Assembly: GCA_026129905.1 (NCBI GenBank) | Contig: JAHCHE010000002.1 | Coordinates: forward strand, 248,001-312,000 | Direction: 5' to 3' | Source: Bryobacteraceae bacterium | GTDB lineage: Bacteria; Acidobacteriota; Terriglobia; Bryobacterales; Bryobacteraceae | DNA length: 64,000 bases | In this document: in pieces, positions 9,088 to 16,869 of the stretch | Layout of the letters: every line of letters begins with the position of its first letter | Numbering within the stretch: position 1 is the first letter of the stretch | Made by a program: the position numbers and the translations under genes | The notes under the pieces: generated by a model | Told to the model about the DNA's origin: nothing | Seen by the model: the letters and a program-made list of their open reading frames with translations, nothing else | The model's database searches: none

Positions 9088-11025
9088 TCATCCGCCGAGC
9101 AGCTCGTGCTCTTTGGGTTGCGGGAAGATGTGCAGGATCGGCCTGGTCAGCACCTCCCACTGGTCGGTGTTCGGATGGTACTTGCAGTTGGCGAACACGT
9201 GCCACTGCTCGTCGTCGATCTTGGGTTTGTCGGCGCGGTAGTAATAGCCGGGCCAACGGGTTTCCTCACGGAACAGCAGCGTCCGGACGTGCGCCTCGGC
9301 CTGCCAGGTGCGGTGAACGTTTTCCCAGCAGCGCATCAGCTCGTGGAGGTTGGACGCGGCGAGCTTCTCGGCGTCTTCCTTCAGGAACGCGAGCAGCTCG
9401 AGCGCTTTGTTCAAGAGCGACTCGTTGGTTGTGAACTGCGCGGTGATGCCGGCGGCGTACTCGTCCATGAGCTTCTGGAGGCGGTACATGTACATCCGCG
9501 GCTTAATGTAGTTGGGGTTGACCTCGGGGTCGGTGGTCGCGCCCTTGAACTGCTCATAGACGTCGAGCGGCCTCAGGATCTGTTCCTTCAGCGCTTCGAG
9601 CGCGGCGGCATCGAGGTTCGGCATCGTATTGTTGTCGACGACGAACTTGACGGCCGCTTTCGCCGCGGCGCGCCCTTCGGCGTGCGAGCCGGAGGAGAAC
9701 TTGTGGCTGGAAGCGCCGGAGGCGTCGCCGGCGCAGAACAAGCCGGGAACGGTGGACATGTGGGCGTAGCCCCAGAAGTACTCCTTCTTCGTCTCGTCGG
9801 TTTGCAGGTCCTCGGGACCGCTGACCCAGGCGCCGGAAGCGCCGGAGTGAGAGCCGATGAAGTACGGTTCAGCGGCCGCGATTTCCGAGCTGCGCTCTTC
9901 GGGCTGCACGTTGGTGCCGGCCCAGAGGATCGCCTGGGAAATGGTCATGTCGAGGAAGTCTTCCCACGCCTCGGACTCGAGCTCCTTCATCTTTTTCTTG
10001 TAGGCCTTGTCGTCGTCCTTGTAGGTGGTGGCGATCTTCTTGATGGCCTCCTCGGTGCGCATGTAGATGGGGCCTTTGCCCTCCATCACGTCAAGCATGC
10101 CGAGGTAGTTGCGCAGGTTGGCGGGAATCGGTTTCACGCGGCCGTAGGGGGCCCAGTTTTCCAACTCGGCTCTGCGTTCCACCATGTATTCGCCGCCCAT
10201 GGCGTTGGTGGCCCGGGATTTGAACAGCAGGAACCAGGCGCCCACCGGTCCGTACGCGTCCTTGAACCGCACGGGGATGAAGCGGACTTCCTGGCAGGTC
10301 ATCTCGGCGCCGGCCTTCAGAGTGAAGTAGGCCGAGGATCCGGAGTTCCATGGCGGATACCAGGCGCGGCCCATGCCCTCGCCGGAACTGCGCGGCTTGA
10401 ACACGTGCACGGCGCCGCCCATGGCGACCAGCGTGGCTTTCGCCTTGAAGACGTAGAACTTCTCCTCGCGGACGGAGAAGCCGACCGCGCCGGCGCACCG
10501 CTCGCCGTCCATCAGCGGGCCGACGATGAAGATGCGCTCGTAGATTTCGCCGACGGCCTTGCCGTTGCCGGCCAGCAGGGCGTTTTTCGCCGCCTCGGCG
10601 ACGACGACCTTGTAGGACTCGCCGTTGATCATGAGCTGCCAGCGGCCTTCGTGCACATAGTTGCCGTTCTCGTCCTTCCAAATGGGCAGGCCCCATTTTT
10701 CGAACAGGTGAACGGTGGAATCAACGTGGCGGGCGATGTTGGCCACGAGGTCTTCGCGGGTGACGCCCATCAGGTCGTTGCGGACGTAATCGACATAGTC
10801 TTTGACGGTGTTCTTGCCGTCCCTGAGACCGACGTACTGGTTGATGGCCGACAGGCCCATCGCTACCGCGCCGGAACGGTCGACCGCGGCTTTGTCGACC
10901 AGGGTGACCTTGAGTCCGTTCTGGCGGGCCCAGTGGGCCGCTTCCACCGCCGCCCCGCAGGCGGCCATGCCGCCGCCCAGGATCAGAAGATCGGTTTCCA
11001 CTACTATCGTTTCAAAGTTGGCCAT
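9088..11025 (-). CDS. aprA: Adenylylsulfate (APS) reductase subunit alpha
   Basis: AprA carries FAD and reduces APS to AMP and sulfite in the cytoplasm. The 645-residue length and the N-terminal FAD motif DLLILGGGMAACGAAVEAA (residues about 12-30) fit. Internal segments include GMGRAWYPPWNSGSS, EVRFIPVRFKDAYGPVGAW and LFCAGDASGASSHKFSSGSH. It follows aprB by 12 nt, the standard BA order. Electrons arrive from the Qmo complex encoded downstream. Sequence type (reducer or oxidiser AprA) needs a tree. Confidence 0.97.
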   Translation of the reverse strand: MANFETIVVETDLLILGGGMAACGAAVEAAHWARQNGLKVTLVDKAAVDRSGAVAMGLSAINQYVGLRDGKNTVKDYVDYVRNDLMGVTREDLVANIARHVDSTVHLFEKWGLPIWKDENGNYVHEGRWQLMINGESYKVVVAEAAKNALLAGNGKAVGEIYERIFIVGPLMDGERCAGAVGFSVREEKFYVFKAKATLVAMGGAVHVFKPRSSGEGMGRAWYPPWNSGSSAYFTLKAGAEMTCQEVRFIPVRFKDAYGPVGAWFLLFKSRATNAMGGEYMVERRAELENWAPYGRVKPIPANLRNYLGMLDVMEGKGPIYMRTEEAIKKIATTYKDDDKAYKKKMKELESEAWEDFLDMTISQAILWAGTNVQPEERSSEIAAAEPYFIGSHSGASGAWVSGPEDLQTDETKKEYFWGYAHMSTVPGLFCAGDASGASSHKFSSGSHAEGRAAAKAAVKFVVDNNTMPNLDAAALEALKEQILRPLDVYEQFKGATTDPEVNPNYIKPRMYMYRLQKLMDEYAAGITAQFTTNESLLNKALELLAFLKEDAEKLAASNLHELMRCWENVHRTWQAEAHVRTLLFREETRWPGYYYRADKPKIDDEQWHVFANCKYHPNTDQWEVLTRPILHIFPQPKEHELLGG

Positions 11026-11037
11026 TGTGATCCTCCG

Positions 11038-11478
11038 TTAGTGTTTCAGCGTGAAGACCTCGGGCAATCCCAGCGAAGCCGGCTCGGTGAACAGAGCGGG
11101 GCTCGCCAGGTCCGCGGGGCTTTCAAACCCGCCGTCGGGCGCTGCTTCGCCTTCGGGCGTGGTGCGGATCGGGAACTTGAACCGCTTGATCGTTCCGTTG
11201 CGGAACTTCACGGTCCACATGATGGAATCGGTGGAACGCATCGGCGTGGCGGACGCGCCCAACGGGACGAAGTCGGCATAGCCGCGAACCTCGACGGCTT
11301 GCGTCGGGCATATCTTGACGCAGTTGTAGCACTCCCAACACATCGTGACGTCGCGGTTGTACGCCTTCATCGTCACTTTGTCGAGCGCCATCAGATCATT
11401 CGGGCAAATGTGCTGGCAGGCGGTTTTGTCGAGCGCCTTGCACCCATCGCACTTTTCCGGATTGACGTAACTGGGCAT
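11038..11478 (-). CDS. aprB: Adenylylsulfate (APS) reductase subunit beta
   Basis: A 146-residue two-cluster ferredoxin subunit that relays electrons to AprA. The cysteine motifs CDGCKALDKTACQHICP and CWECYNCVKICPTQAVEV bind two 4Fe-4S clusters. The following segment YADFVPLGASATPMRSTDS matches the AprB tail that clasps AprA. Its start lies 20 nt after the stop of the MarR-type gene, so the regulator and the whole apr-qmo-dsr operon may share a promoter upstream of 12104. Confidence 0.97.
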   Translation of the reverse strand: MPSYVNPEKCDGCKALDKTACQHICPNDLMALDKVTMKAYNRDVTMCWECYNCVKICPTQAVEVRGYADFVPLGASATPMRSTDSIMWTVKFRNGTIKRFKFPIRTTPEGEAAPDGGFESPADLASPALFTEPASLGLPEVFTLKH

Positions 11479-11498
11479 TCAACCACCTCTCTCTTGGT

Positions 11499-12104
11499 TT
11501 ATGGCGATCCGCCGGGACCGGCGGGCCGCACGTGTCTTTCGCTTTTGCGACGTTGATAGAAACAATTGCGCCGGCCCAGATCGCCGAACCTGCACCGGTC
11601 GCGATAGTAGATCTCGCACTGCATGCAGAGGTGATCCGGGTCGGAGCCATGGCCGACGATGGCGCCTGCCAGGCGGTCTAAGAGTTCAGCCGTGCGCTGA
11701 AGCTCCTGTTCGGAGAACTGCTCGAACACCTTCGCGGCGTAGCGGTCCCGCGCGGCCTCGTAGGCGTCGAGCAGGCGGCGACTGGCCTCAGTGAGGGAGA
11801 GCTGGCTCGACCGCCGGTCTCCCTGGATCTCATTCCGGCGGAGCAGGCGCCGCCGCACCAGCTTCTCCACGGCTTTGCTGGCGGCAGCGTTGCTGATCCC
11901 CAGGAAAGCCGCGACGTCTCCCACCGTGGTGAGCTCGTCGGTGTGAGCCACCAGGTACAACAGCTTGATCTGCGGGAACGTCAGCTTTTCGCCGGCTACT
12001 TCCCGGAGAATGGTCTTCTCCAAGACCTCGCGCACGCTCCAGGCTAGAACACGGGCGCTGCTCAGTAACTCGTTCGCGAGGTTAGCCGGGGTTGCGGTCT
12101 CCAT
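11499..12104 (-). CDS. MarR-type regulator with C-terminal cysteine cluster
   Basis: A 201-residue protein with a winged-helix MarR domain (residues about 20-145), including LTTVGDVAAFLGISNAAASK as the recognition region and RNEIQGDRRSSQLSLTE as the wing. After the domain comes a short tail with four cysteines in the order C-x2-C-x7-C-x9-C (LCMQCEIYYRDRCRF onward). These could bind a redox-sensitive metal or Fe-S centre. As first gene of the apr-qmo-dsr block it is the prime candidate for its regulator and for autoregulation. No target is proven. Confidence 0.85.
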   Translation of the reverse strand: METATPANLANELLSSARVLAWSVREVLEKTILREVAGEKLTFPQIKLLYLVAHTDELTTVGDVAAFLGISNAAASKAVEKLVRRRLLRRNEIQGDRRSSQLSLTEASRRLLDAYEAARDRYAAKVFEQFSEQELQRTAELLDRLAGAIVGHGSDPDHLCMQCEIYYRDRCRFGDLGRRNCFYQRRKSERHVRPAGPGGSP

Positions 12105-12139
12105 GGCGCAACAGGATATGCGGCTCTGAAAATCGATAT

Positions 12140-12178
12140 CCGTACGGTATTGTAAACCGGGTTAAATGTTTTGCGCAA
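12140..12178 (-). promoter_or_regulatory. Palindrome-rich candidate operator upstream of the MarR/apr operon
   Basis: Within 75 nt of the regulator start lie three short symmetric elements: CCGTACGG (12140-12147), TAAACCGGGTTAAA (12153-12166, inner arms AACC/GGTT) and TTGCGCAA (12171-12178). The segment between 12164 and 12210 is AT-rich against a GC-rich background, as expected for a promoter. Binding by the adjacent MarR-type protein is inferred. Confidence 0.35.
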
Positions 12179-12273
12179 TATTTTTTGTGATTTGGAAGAA
12201 TTAAATCGCGCAACGATAGTCTAGTAAATGGATAGACCAGAATAGTTTCTCCGACGCCGTGCGGCTCACCCAG

Positions 12274-12290
12274 TAAACCGATAAGGTTTA
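12274..12290. promoter_or_regulatory. Inverted repeat TAAACC-5nt-GGTTTA
   Basis: Perfect 6-bp arms around GATAA lie 13 nt past the stop codon of the cobA-type gene and about 170 nt upstream of the regulator gene. The left arm shares TAAACCG with the element at 12153. It may be a second operator half-set for the MarR-type regulator or a weak hairpin at the end of the methyltransferase gene; no T-run follows in either direction. Confidence 0.3.
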
Positions 12291-12303
12291 TCTAGAAAGT
12301 CTG

Positions 12304-14031
12304 TTAACCTCTCTTATTCGCGGTGATCAGCACCGTTCCACCAGATAGCAGCGTCGGCTCGACGCCGGAGAAGCCCAGCGCTTCCATCGCCTTCGCCGCT
12401 CTTTCCACGGACCAGGCCCGGCAACCGCCGCGCACCACGTGGCGGCCCAGCGTGGCCAGCGTCATCGCCGCGGACGGCGGAACGCCGGCGGGGGCGAATG
12501 CGTCGTGCAGCGCCAGCAGACCTCCAGGCCGGATCGCGGCCGCCGCCTCCAGCGCGCGCTGGATCTGGCCTCGTCGCGAGAAGGCGAGGAGGCTGGAGAA
12601 CAGGATGGCGTCGCACGAGCCGGGCCGCACCAGGTCCGCAGGCGGGCTGTGCGTCTGCCAGGGATTGGACGCCTCGATCTCCAGTGCGGGCCACCGCCGC
12701 CGCAGCGCGGCCCGGTACGCATCGCCTCCCCACCCGATCACCTGAAGGCGGCGTCGCCGCGCCAGGTTGAGCTTCTCGGCCACGCGGGGCGCGGCGAAGC
12801 GGGCGAGCGATTCGCACGCCTGCCGGAACAACTCCTCGTTGCCGTTAGTTGCCGCGTCGCGGCAGCCGTTCAAAGCGTATCGGGCAAGCTGGTCGGCGGG
12901 CTCGGACTGGGCGGCCAGGTAAAGCAACGCGGGCCGCAGCGTCCCGGGCGAGCCGGTCCGCAGGTAGGCGGACGCGAGTTCGAGGTTCCGATAGCCGTCC
13001 GGCCCGTATTCCAGCAGACCCAGTGACACCAGGACCTGAAGGATCTCGTCGAGCGCGAACGTGTTGAGGCCCCGGGAGAGGGCGATTTCGGACACCGACG
13101 TGAACTCCTCGAGCTGGTCGAACAACTCCAACAAGAGGGCCAACCGCAGCGCCTGTGTTCCGAGCCCGGCCGTCGCCAGTTGGAGCAACTGGTCCGGCGC
13201 GGGCGCCGGTTGCCGGGGAAGCCTCTGCCGGGCCAGGTCGCGCCGGCTCTGGATGAACTTTTGGCGCAACCGTACCACCTCGCCGATGACGAGCGTGGCC
13301 GGCGGATCGAGTCCGGCGCGCTCCACCTCGGCGGCGATGGTTTCCAGCGTGCCGGCGACCACCCGCTCGCTGGCCCAGAAGGCGCTCTGGATCATCGCCG
13401 CCGGCGTGCGGGGATCGCGTCCGTGCGCGATGAGTTGTTGCGCGATCCGTCCCACGCTGCGCACAGCCATCAGGAACACGAGCGTGTCGATCCGCGCCAA
13501 AGCGCCCCACTGGATTCGGTCCCGATTGGGGCCCGCCTCGTGGCCGGTGACGACGGTCACCGACGACGCCCAGTCGCGATGCGTTACCGGGATGCCGGCG
13601 CAGGCGGGCGCGGCCAGGGCGGAGGTCACGCCGGGAATAATCTCGAACGGAACGCCGTGTTCGGCCAGGTATTCGGCTTCCTCGCCTCCGCGCCCAAACA
13701 GGAACGGATCGCCGCCTTTGAGCCGCACCACGATCTTGTTCTCGCGGGCCTTGCCGGCCAGCAGGCGGTGGATCTCATCCTGGCGGGAGTCGTGGCGTCC
13801 CAGCGGCTTGCCCATGTAGATGCGCTCGGCCGAGGGTTTCACCAGGGCAAGGGCCTCTTCCTGAATCAGCCGGTCGTAGACCACGACATCGCATATTTTC
13901 AGTAGTTCCGCGGCTTTCACGGTGAGCAGTTCCGGGTGTCCCGGCCCCGCCCCCACCAGGTATACTTTTCCCGTCCGCGATTCCGCGCTCGCCGAATCGA
14001 TGCTCATTCGCCGCGTCGCGATCCTCCGCAT
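12304..14031 (-). CDS. cobA: Uroporphyrinogen-III C-methyltransferase fused to a second methyltransferase-like domain
   Basis: The N-terminal part (to about residue 260) is a SUMT: KVYLVGAGPGHPELLTVKA, VVRLKGGDPFLFGRGGEEA and GIPVTHRDWASSVTVVTGH are all present. It makes precorrin-2, the precursor of siroheme needed by DsrAB. The remaining 300 residues are not the usual HemD. They hold a winged-helix-like segment (LLELFDQLEEFTSVSEIAL) and then a class I methyltransferase-like segment ending GGLLALHDAFAPAG, resembling O-methyltransferases with a dimerisation domain. The start is either ATG 14031 or ATG 14007; the longer TTG extension is unlikely. Its place upstream of the apr-qmo-dsr block suits siroheme supply. 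Confidence 0.85.
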   Translation of the reverse strand: MRRIATRRMSIDSASAESRTGKVYLVGAGPGHPELLTVKAAELLKICDVVVYDRLIQEEALALVKPSAERIYMGKPLGRHDSRQDEIHRLLAGKARENKIVVRLKGGDPFLFGRGGEEAEYLAEHGVPFEIIPGVTSALAAPACAGIPVTHRDWASSVTVVTGHEAGPNRDRIQWGALARIDTLVFLMAVRSVGRIAQQLIAHGRDPRTPAAMIQSAFWASERVVAGTLETIAAEVERAGLDPPATLVIGEVVRLRQKFIQSRRDLARQRLPRQPAPAPDQLLQLATAGLGTQALRLALLLELFDQLEEFTSVSEIALSRGLNTFALDEILQVLVSLGLLEYGPDGYRNLELASAYLRTGSPGTLRPALLYLAAQSEPADQLARYALNGCRDAATNGNEELFRQACESLARFAAPRVAEKLNLARRRRLQVIGWGGDAYRAALRRRWPALEIEASNPWQTHSPPADLVRPGSCDAILFSSLLAFSRRGQIQRALEAAAAIRPGGLLALHDAFAPAGVPPSAAMTLATLGRHVVRGGCRAWSVERAAKAMEALGFSGVEPTLLSGGTVLITANKRG

Positions 14032-14193
14032 ACATGATATCACTACCTTAAAGTCCTGTTTGAACAAAGTGCGAATCGTCTTGGAATGCGGCGGGCGTTC
14101 GTGGTATGCTTTTTCAGGACTAAGAGAGCCGAAGTAACGTTGGTATGCGCAGGAGAAAGAGAATGAAACGATGCGGGTTCTTCTGCCGCTCGC

Positions 14194-14245
14194 CGGAACC
14201 GGCGGCGCCTTCGTCCCGGTAAATGACGCCGGGACGCCGGTTCCG
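14194..14245. promoter_or_regulatory. Nested stem structure in the divergent intergenic region
   Basis: Outer arms CGGAACCGGC / GCCGGTTCCG (10 bp, extendable) enclose an asymmetric bulge and inner arms GTCCCGG (14213-14219) / CCGGGAC (14229-14235) with a 9-nt loop. It lies in the 519-nt gap between the cobA-type gene (minus) and the small membrane protein gene (plus). It does not show the conserved boxes of cobalamin, SAM or molybdenum-cofactor riboswitches that I know. Function unknown. Apart from this and the hairpin at 14425, nothing supportable was seen in this gap. Confidence 0.45.
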
Positions 14246-14424
14246 ATGACGCCGGGCTCTTCGCTCGGGGAGGCTTTCTCCTCGGCGAGAGCAGCCGCGC
14301 GCTTCCGCTCAGGCAGTCTCGACGCTCAACGCGACGGCGTTTGCCGAACGTGCGGAGCATACAGCCGTTTCTGCTCACTGCCTTCCCCCGTCGAACTCCT
14401 CTTTCAACATGTTTACAGCGCCCT

Positions 14425-14468
14425 GGCGGCGGTCCCGGCCGGGGGCGGACGCGCCCGGGACCGCCGCC
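14425..14468. promoter_or_regulatory. Long GC hairpin upstream of the permease operon
   Basis: Perfect 14-bp arms (GGCGGCGGTCCCGG and its complement) around a 16-nt loop, ending 82 nt before the start of the small membrane protein gene at 14551. It would sit in the 5' leader of the plus-strand sulfur operon. It has no T-run and so is not a simple terminator. Confidence 0.45.
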
Positions 14469-14550
14469 GGCGAGGCATTCCGCGCAGCGGCCACGCACGG
14501 CGTATCGCGCGCCGGCGCCGGAGGCGGGACGCGCTCGTGGAGGTACTCCG

Positions 14551-14841
14551 ATGACGCACTGGCAATGGATCAGGACCCTGGCGATCGCCGTCCTTTTCGC
14601 GCCGGCCCTTTGGGCCGCCGGCGGCGGAGGCGCGGAAACGATCGTGCTGGTGGCCGACAGCCGCCGCTACGCCGGGTGGAAAGCCTGGTGGATGAACCTG
14701 TACAACGAAAGCCACCTGTACTTCGCGATCTTCACGATCGTGGTCGTTCCGACGGTGGGCCTGATTCTTGGAAAGGCGACCGACTGGCTGATGGCGCGGA
14801 CCGGGATCAACCTGAAGTCGCGCATTCTGGCCGAGCACTGA
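14551..14841 (+). CDS. Small membrane protein preceding the TauE/SafE permease
   Basis: A 96-residue protein with a signal-like first segment (LAIAVLFAPALWAAGGG) and one clear transmembrane helix (IFTIVVVPTVGLILGKATDW). The ATG follows GGAGG at seven bases. It lies 19 nt upstream of the permease gene. Small membrane partners beside DUF81/TauE-SafE permeases are known in sulfate reducers, but I cannot name this one. A subunit or stabiliser of the transporter is the likely role. Confidence 0.7.
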   Translation: MTHWQWIRTLAIAVLFAPALWAAGGGGAETIVLVADSRRYAGWKAWWMNLYNESHLYFAIFTIVVVPTVGLILGKATDWLMARTGINLKSRILAEH

Positions 14842-14860
14842 TTTCGCTGCGGAGATACGC

Positions 14861-15934
14861 ATGGACTGGCTTTATATCGACATGCCGATCGCCGGCTTCC
14901 CGATTTTCTGGCCGGGGCTAATCGTGCTCGGCTTCGGGGTCGGCCTCATCGGCGGCTTCTTCGGGATGGGGGGCGGGTGGATGGTCACGCCCGGCTTGAA
15001 CATCCTTGGATTCCCCATGGCGTTCGCCATCGGTACCGACATCACCCACATGGCCGGCAAGTCTCTGATTTCGACGCTGCGGCACGGGCGGTTCGGCAAC
15101 GTCGACTACCGGCTGGGCCTGATCATGGTGTTCGGAACGGTGGGCGGCTTTGAAGCCGGCGCGCAACTGGTGATGTGGCTGGAACGGATCGGGAAGGTGG
15201 ACTTCTACGTCCGTCACGGTTATCTCGTGCTGCTGGCGCTGATCGCGTGGCTGGTCTTCACCGACATCGTTCGCAAGCGGCGCAAGGACCGCGAGGCGAT
15301 CGCGGCCGGACGCCAGGTGGACAGCCTTTCGACGGGAATCGAGTGGCACAAGCGGCTCCACAAGCTCCGGATCCCGCCGATCGTGCACTTCAAGCAGGCT
15401 GGAATTCGCTGCTCGGCCTGGCTGCCGATCGGCGTGAGCTTCATCACCGGGTTGCTGGCGGGCGTGCTCGGCATCGGCGGGGGCCTGATCCGGATGCCGG
15501 CGTTGATCTACCTGATCGGGTGTCCGACGCACGTCGCGGTCGGTACCGACCTGTTCGAGGTGGCGATCTCGGGTTTGTACGGCGCCGGATCGTACTCCTA
15601 CAAGGGCCGCACCGAACTGCTGGCGGCGCTGGTGATGCTGGTGGGGGCGTCTGTCGGCGCCCAGATCGGGACGGTGGCCACCAAGTACGTGCGCGGCTAC
15701 GGGATCCGCATCTTCTTCGGGATCGCCGTCGTCGGCTGCGCCGTGTCCATCGTGTTCAAGCTGTTCGCCGACGCGTTTCCCTCCGCCAGGAGCCTGCTGG
15801 ATCTTTCCGCCACGGTGCTGATTCTCGGCCTGGTGACGAGCCTGTCGCTCTACATTCTCATCAGGTTCATCCAAGGCGCGCGCCAGGAACTGGCGATGAA
15901 AAGACAGTCGGAGTCCGCCCACGCGGTCAGGTGA
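14861..15934 (+). CDS. TauE/SafE (DUF81) family permease, candidate sulfate or sulfite transporter
   Basis: A 357-residue polytopic membrane protein with the family's two repeated glycine-rich halves: GFGVGLIGGFFGMGGGWMV near residue 25 and GLLAGVLGIGGGLIRMPAL near 200. Each is followed by a GTD motif (AIGTDITHM, AVGTDLFEV). About eight to nine helices are visible, with a cytoplasmic charged loop (IVRKRRKDREA) in the middle. Family members export or import sulfur oxyanions and organosulfonates. Position at the head of a block with dsrD, dsrN and sat favours sulfate uptake, though direction is not shown by sequence. Confidence 0.88.
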   Translation: MDWLYIDMPIAGFPIFWPGLIVLGFGVGLIGGFFGMGGGWMVTPGLNILGFPMAFAIGTDITHMAGKSLISTLRHGRFGNVDYRLGLIMVFGTVGGFEAGAQLVMWLERIGKVDFYVRHGYLVLLALIAWLVFTDIVRKRRKDREAIAAGRQVDSLSTGIEWHKRLHKLRIPPIVHFKQAGIRCSAWLPIGVSFITGLLAGVLGIGGGLIRMPALIYLIGCPTHVAVGTDLFEVAISGLYGAGSYSYKGRTELLAALVMLVGASVGAQIGTVATKYVRGYGIRIFFGIAVVGCAVSIVFKLFADAFPSARSLLDLSATVLILGLVTSLSLYILIRFIQGARQELAMKRQSESAHAVR

Positions 15935-16542
15935 TGGCTATGAAGACCTCGAAGCGCTTGATTCCTTTCGTGGCCGCCGGCCTCCTATCGGCCTTCCTGC
16001 AAGGTTGCGGCGAATTCGGACAGGTCGATCAGGGTCAGGTCGTCGAATACGACGCCCAGGCCGGCGCGGTGACGCTGATAAGGGATTCCAACTATCAGAA
16101 TCCGGGCCGGCCGCGGTTCGACGTGCTTCCTCCGGTGAAGGTGCGCGTGCCGGTGAACCCGAAAGAGATGGGTCCCGAGCCGGAAGCCGGCCGGCTGCTC
16201 GATATCGATATTCAGCAAAGGAAAATCGTGTTCTACGACGCCTCCGCCGGACAGTTGCGGACATTGGAATATACGCCGGTTGAGGTACACGAGCGCGTGT
16301 CGAGCAACGACCCGCGCGTCAGCGGGCGGGCTTTTCCCATCGTCGACCGGGAGAAGTCGACCGTGACGCTGTATTCGCGCCGTCAACGCCTGTTGGTCAC
16401 CGTTCGAATCGCGCCCGAGCACCTGGCTCAGCCGCACGAGGTTTGGAAGGCCGGCGACGAAGTCCGGTACTACTACAAGGAGCCCGGTCAAGCATTGCGC
16501 ATGATGAACGTAACGAAGACCGATCTCACGTCGAGAGGCTGA
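15934..16542 (+). CDS. Lipoprotein following the permease
   Basis: A 202-residue protein whose start overlaps the permease stop (TGATG). The N-terminus MKTSKRLIPFVAAGLL leads to a lipobox around LQGCGEF, so the mature protein is probably anchored by a lipid-modified cysteine. No enzyme motif is seen; the rest is beta-rich. It resembles lipoproteins found next to TauE/SafE permeases in sulfate-reducing bacteria (DUF4881-like, from memory and not checked). A second in-frame ATG at 15940 is an equally good start. Confidence 0.75.
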   Translation: MAMKTSKRLIPFVAAGLLSAFLQGCGEFGQVDQGQVVEYDAQAGAVTLIRDSNYQNPGRPRFDVLPPVKVRVPVNPKEMGPEPEAGRLLDIDIQQRKIVFYDASAGQLRTLEYTPVEVHERVSSNDPRVSGRAFPIVDREKSTVTLYSRRQRLLVTVRIAPEHLAQPHEVWKAGDEVRYYYKEPGQALRMMNVTKTDLTSRG

Positions 16543-16561
16543 GAAGCTGAGGGTCATGGCG

Positions 16562-16567
16562 TATAAT
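16562..16567 (+). promoter_or_regulatory. Candidate -10 element ahead of dsrD
   Basis: A perfect TATAAT lies 53 nt upstream of the dsrD start in a notably AT-rich 60-nt stretch between two GC-rich genes. No convincing -35 box is visible. It may give dsrD-dsrN-sat a promoter independent of the permease genes. Confidence 0.45.
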
Positions 16568-16619
16568 ATAGCTGGACTAGTAAAGATATTTTGATCCCAT
16601 TACCTGTTTTGGAGGGCTT

Positions 16620-16862
16620 ATGACGAAAGTTACGGTCGAGACGCTCGCCGGCGACATGTACCAAATGGTTGCGGAATGCGCGGGCAAGAAGAATCTGAAG
16701 CCCGGCGACCTGACCAAGGCCATGATCGCCAAATACGGCGAGGAAGGTTGCAGCAAGGAAGACTGCAAACTCGCGATCCGCGAGCTGGTCGAGTCCGGAC
16801 GGTGCGTCTACAGCTATCTCGGCGGCTCCTACATCCAGCTACCGCCGAAAGAAGCCGAGTGA
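16620..16862 (+). CDS. dsrD: DsrD-like allosteric activator of sulfite reductase
   Basis: An 80-residue protein with the winged-helix size and pattern of DsrD. The helical stretch DLTKAMIAKYGEEGCSKED is followed by LAIRELVESGRCVYSYLGGS, corresponding to the conserved C-terminal wing. DsrD binds no DNA but has been shown to stimulate DsrAB in reducers, and it is used as a marker of the reductive pathway. The start has a strong GGAGGG site. dsrN follows after 7 nt, the classical D-N order, although here dsrAB lie on the other strand 13 kb away. Identity rests on size, pattern and context. Confidence 0.82.
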   Translation: MTKVTVETLAGDMYQMVAECAGKKNLKPGDLTKAMIAKYGEEGCSKEDCKLAIRELVESGRCVYSYLGGSYIQLPPKEAE

Positions 16863-16869
16863 AATCCGC

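Noticed and set aside
14032-14550. Cobalamin or molybdenum-cofactor riboswitch upstream of the permease or cobA-type gene
   Set aside because: Stable stems are present, but the B12 box and other conserved loop sequences I know are not. Reported only as structured DNA.
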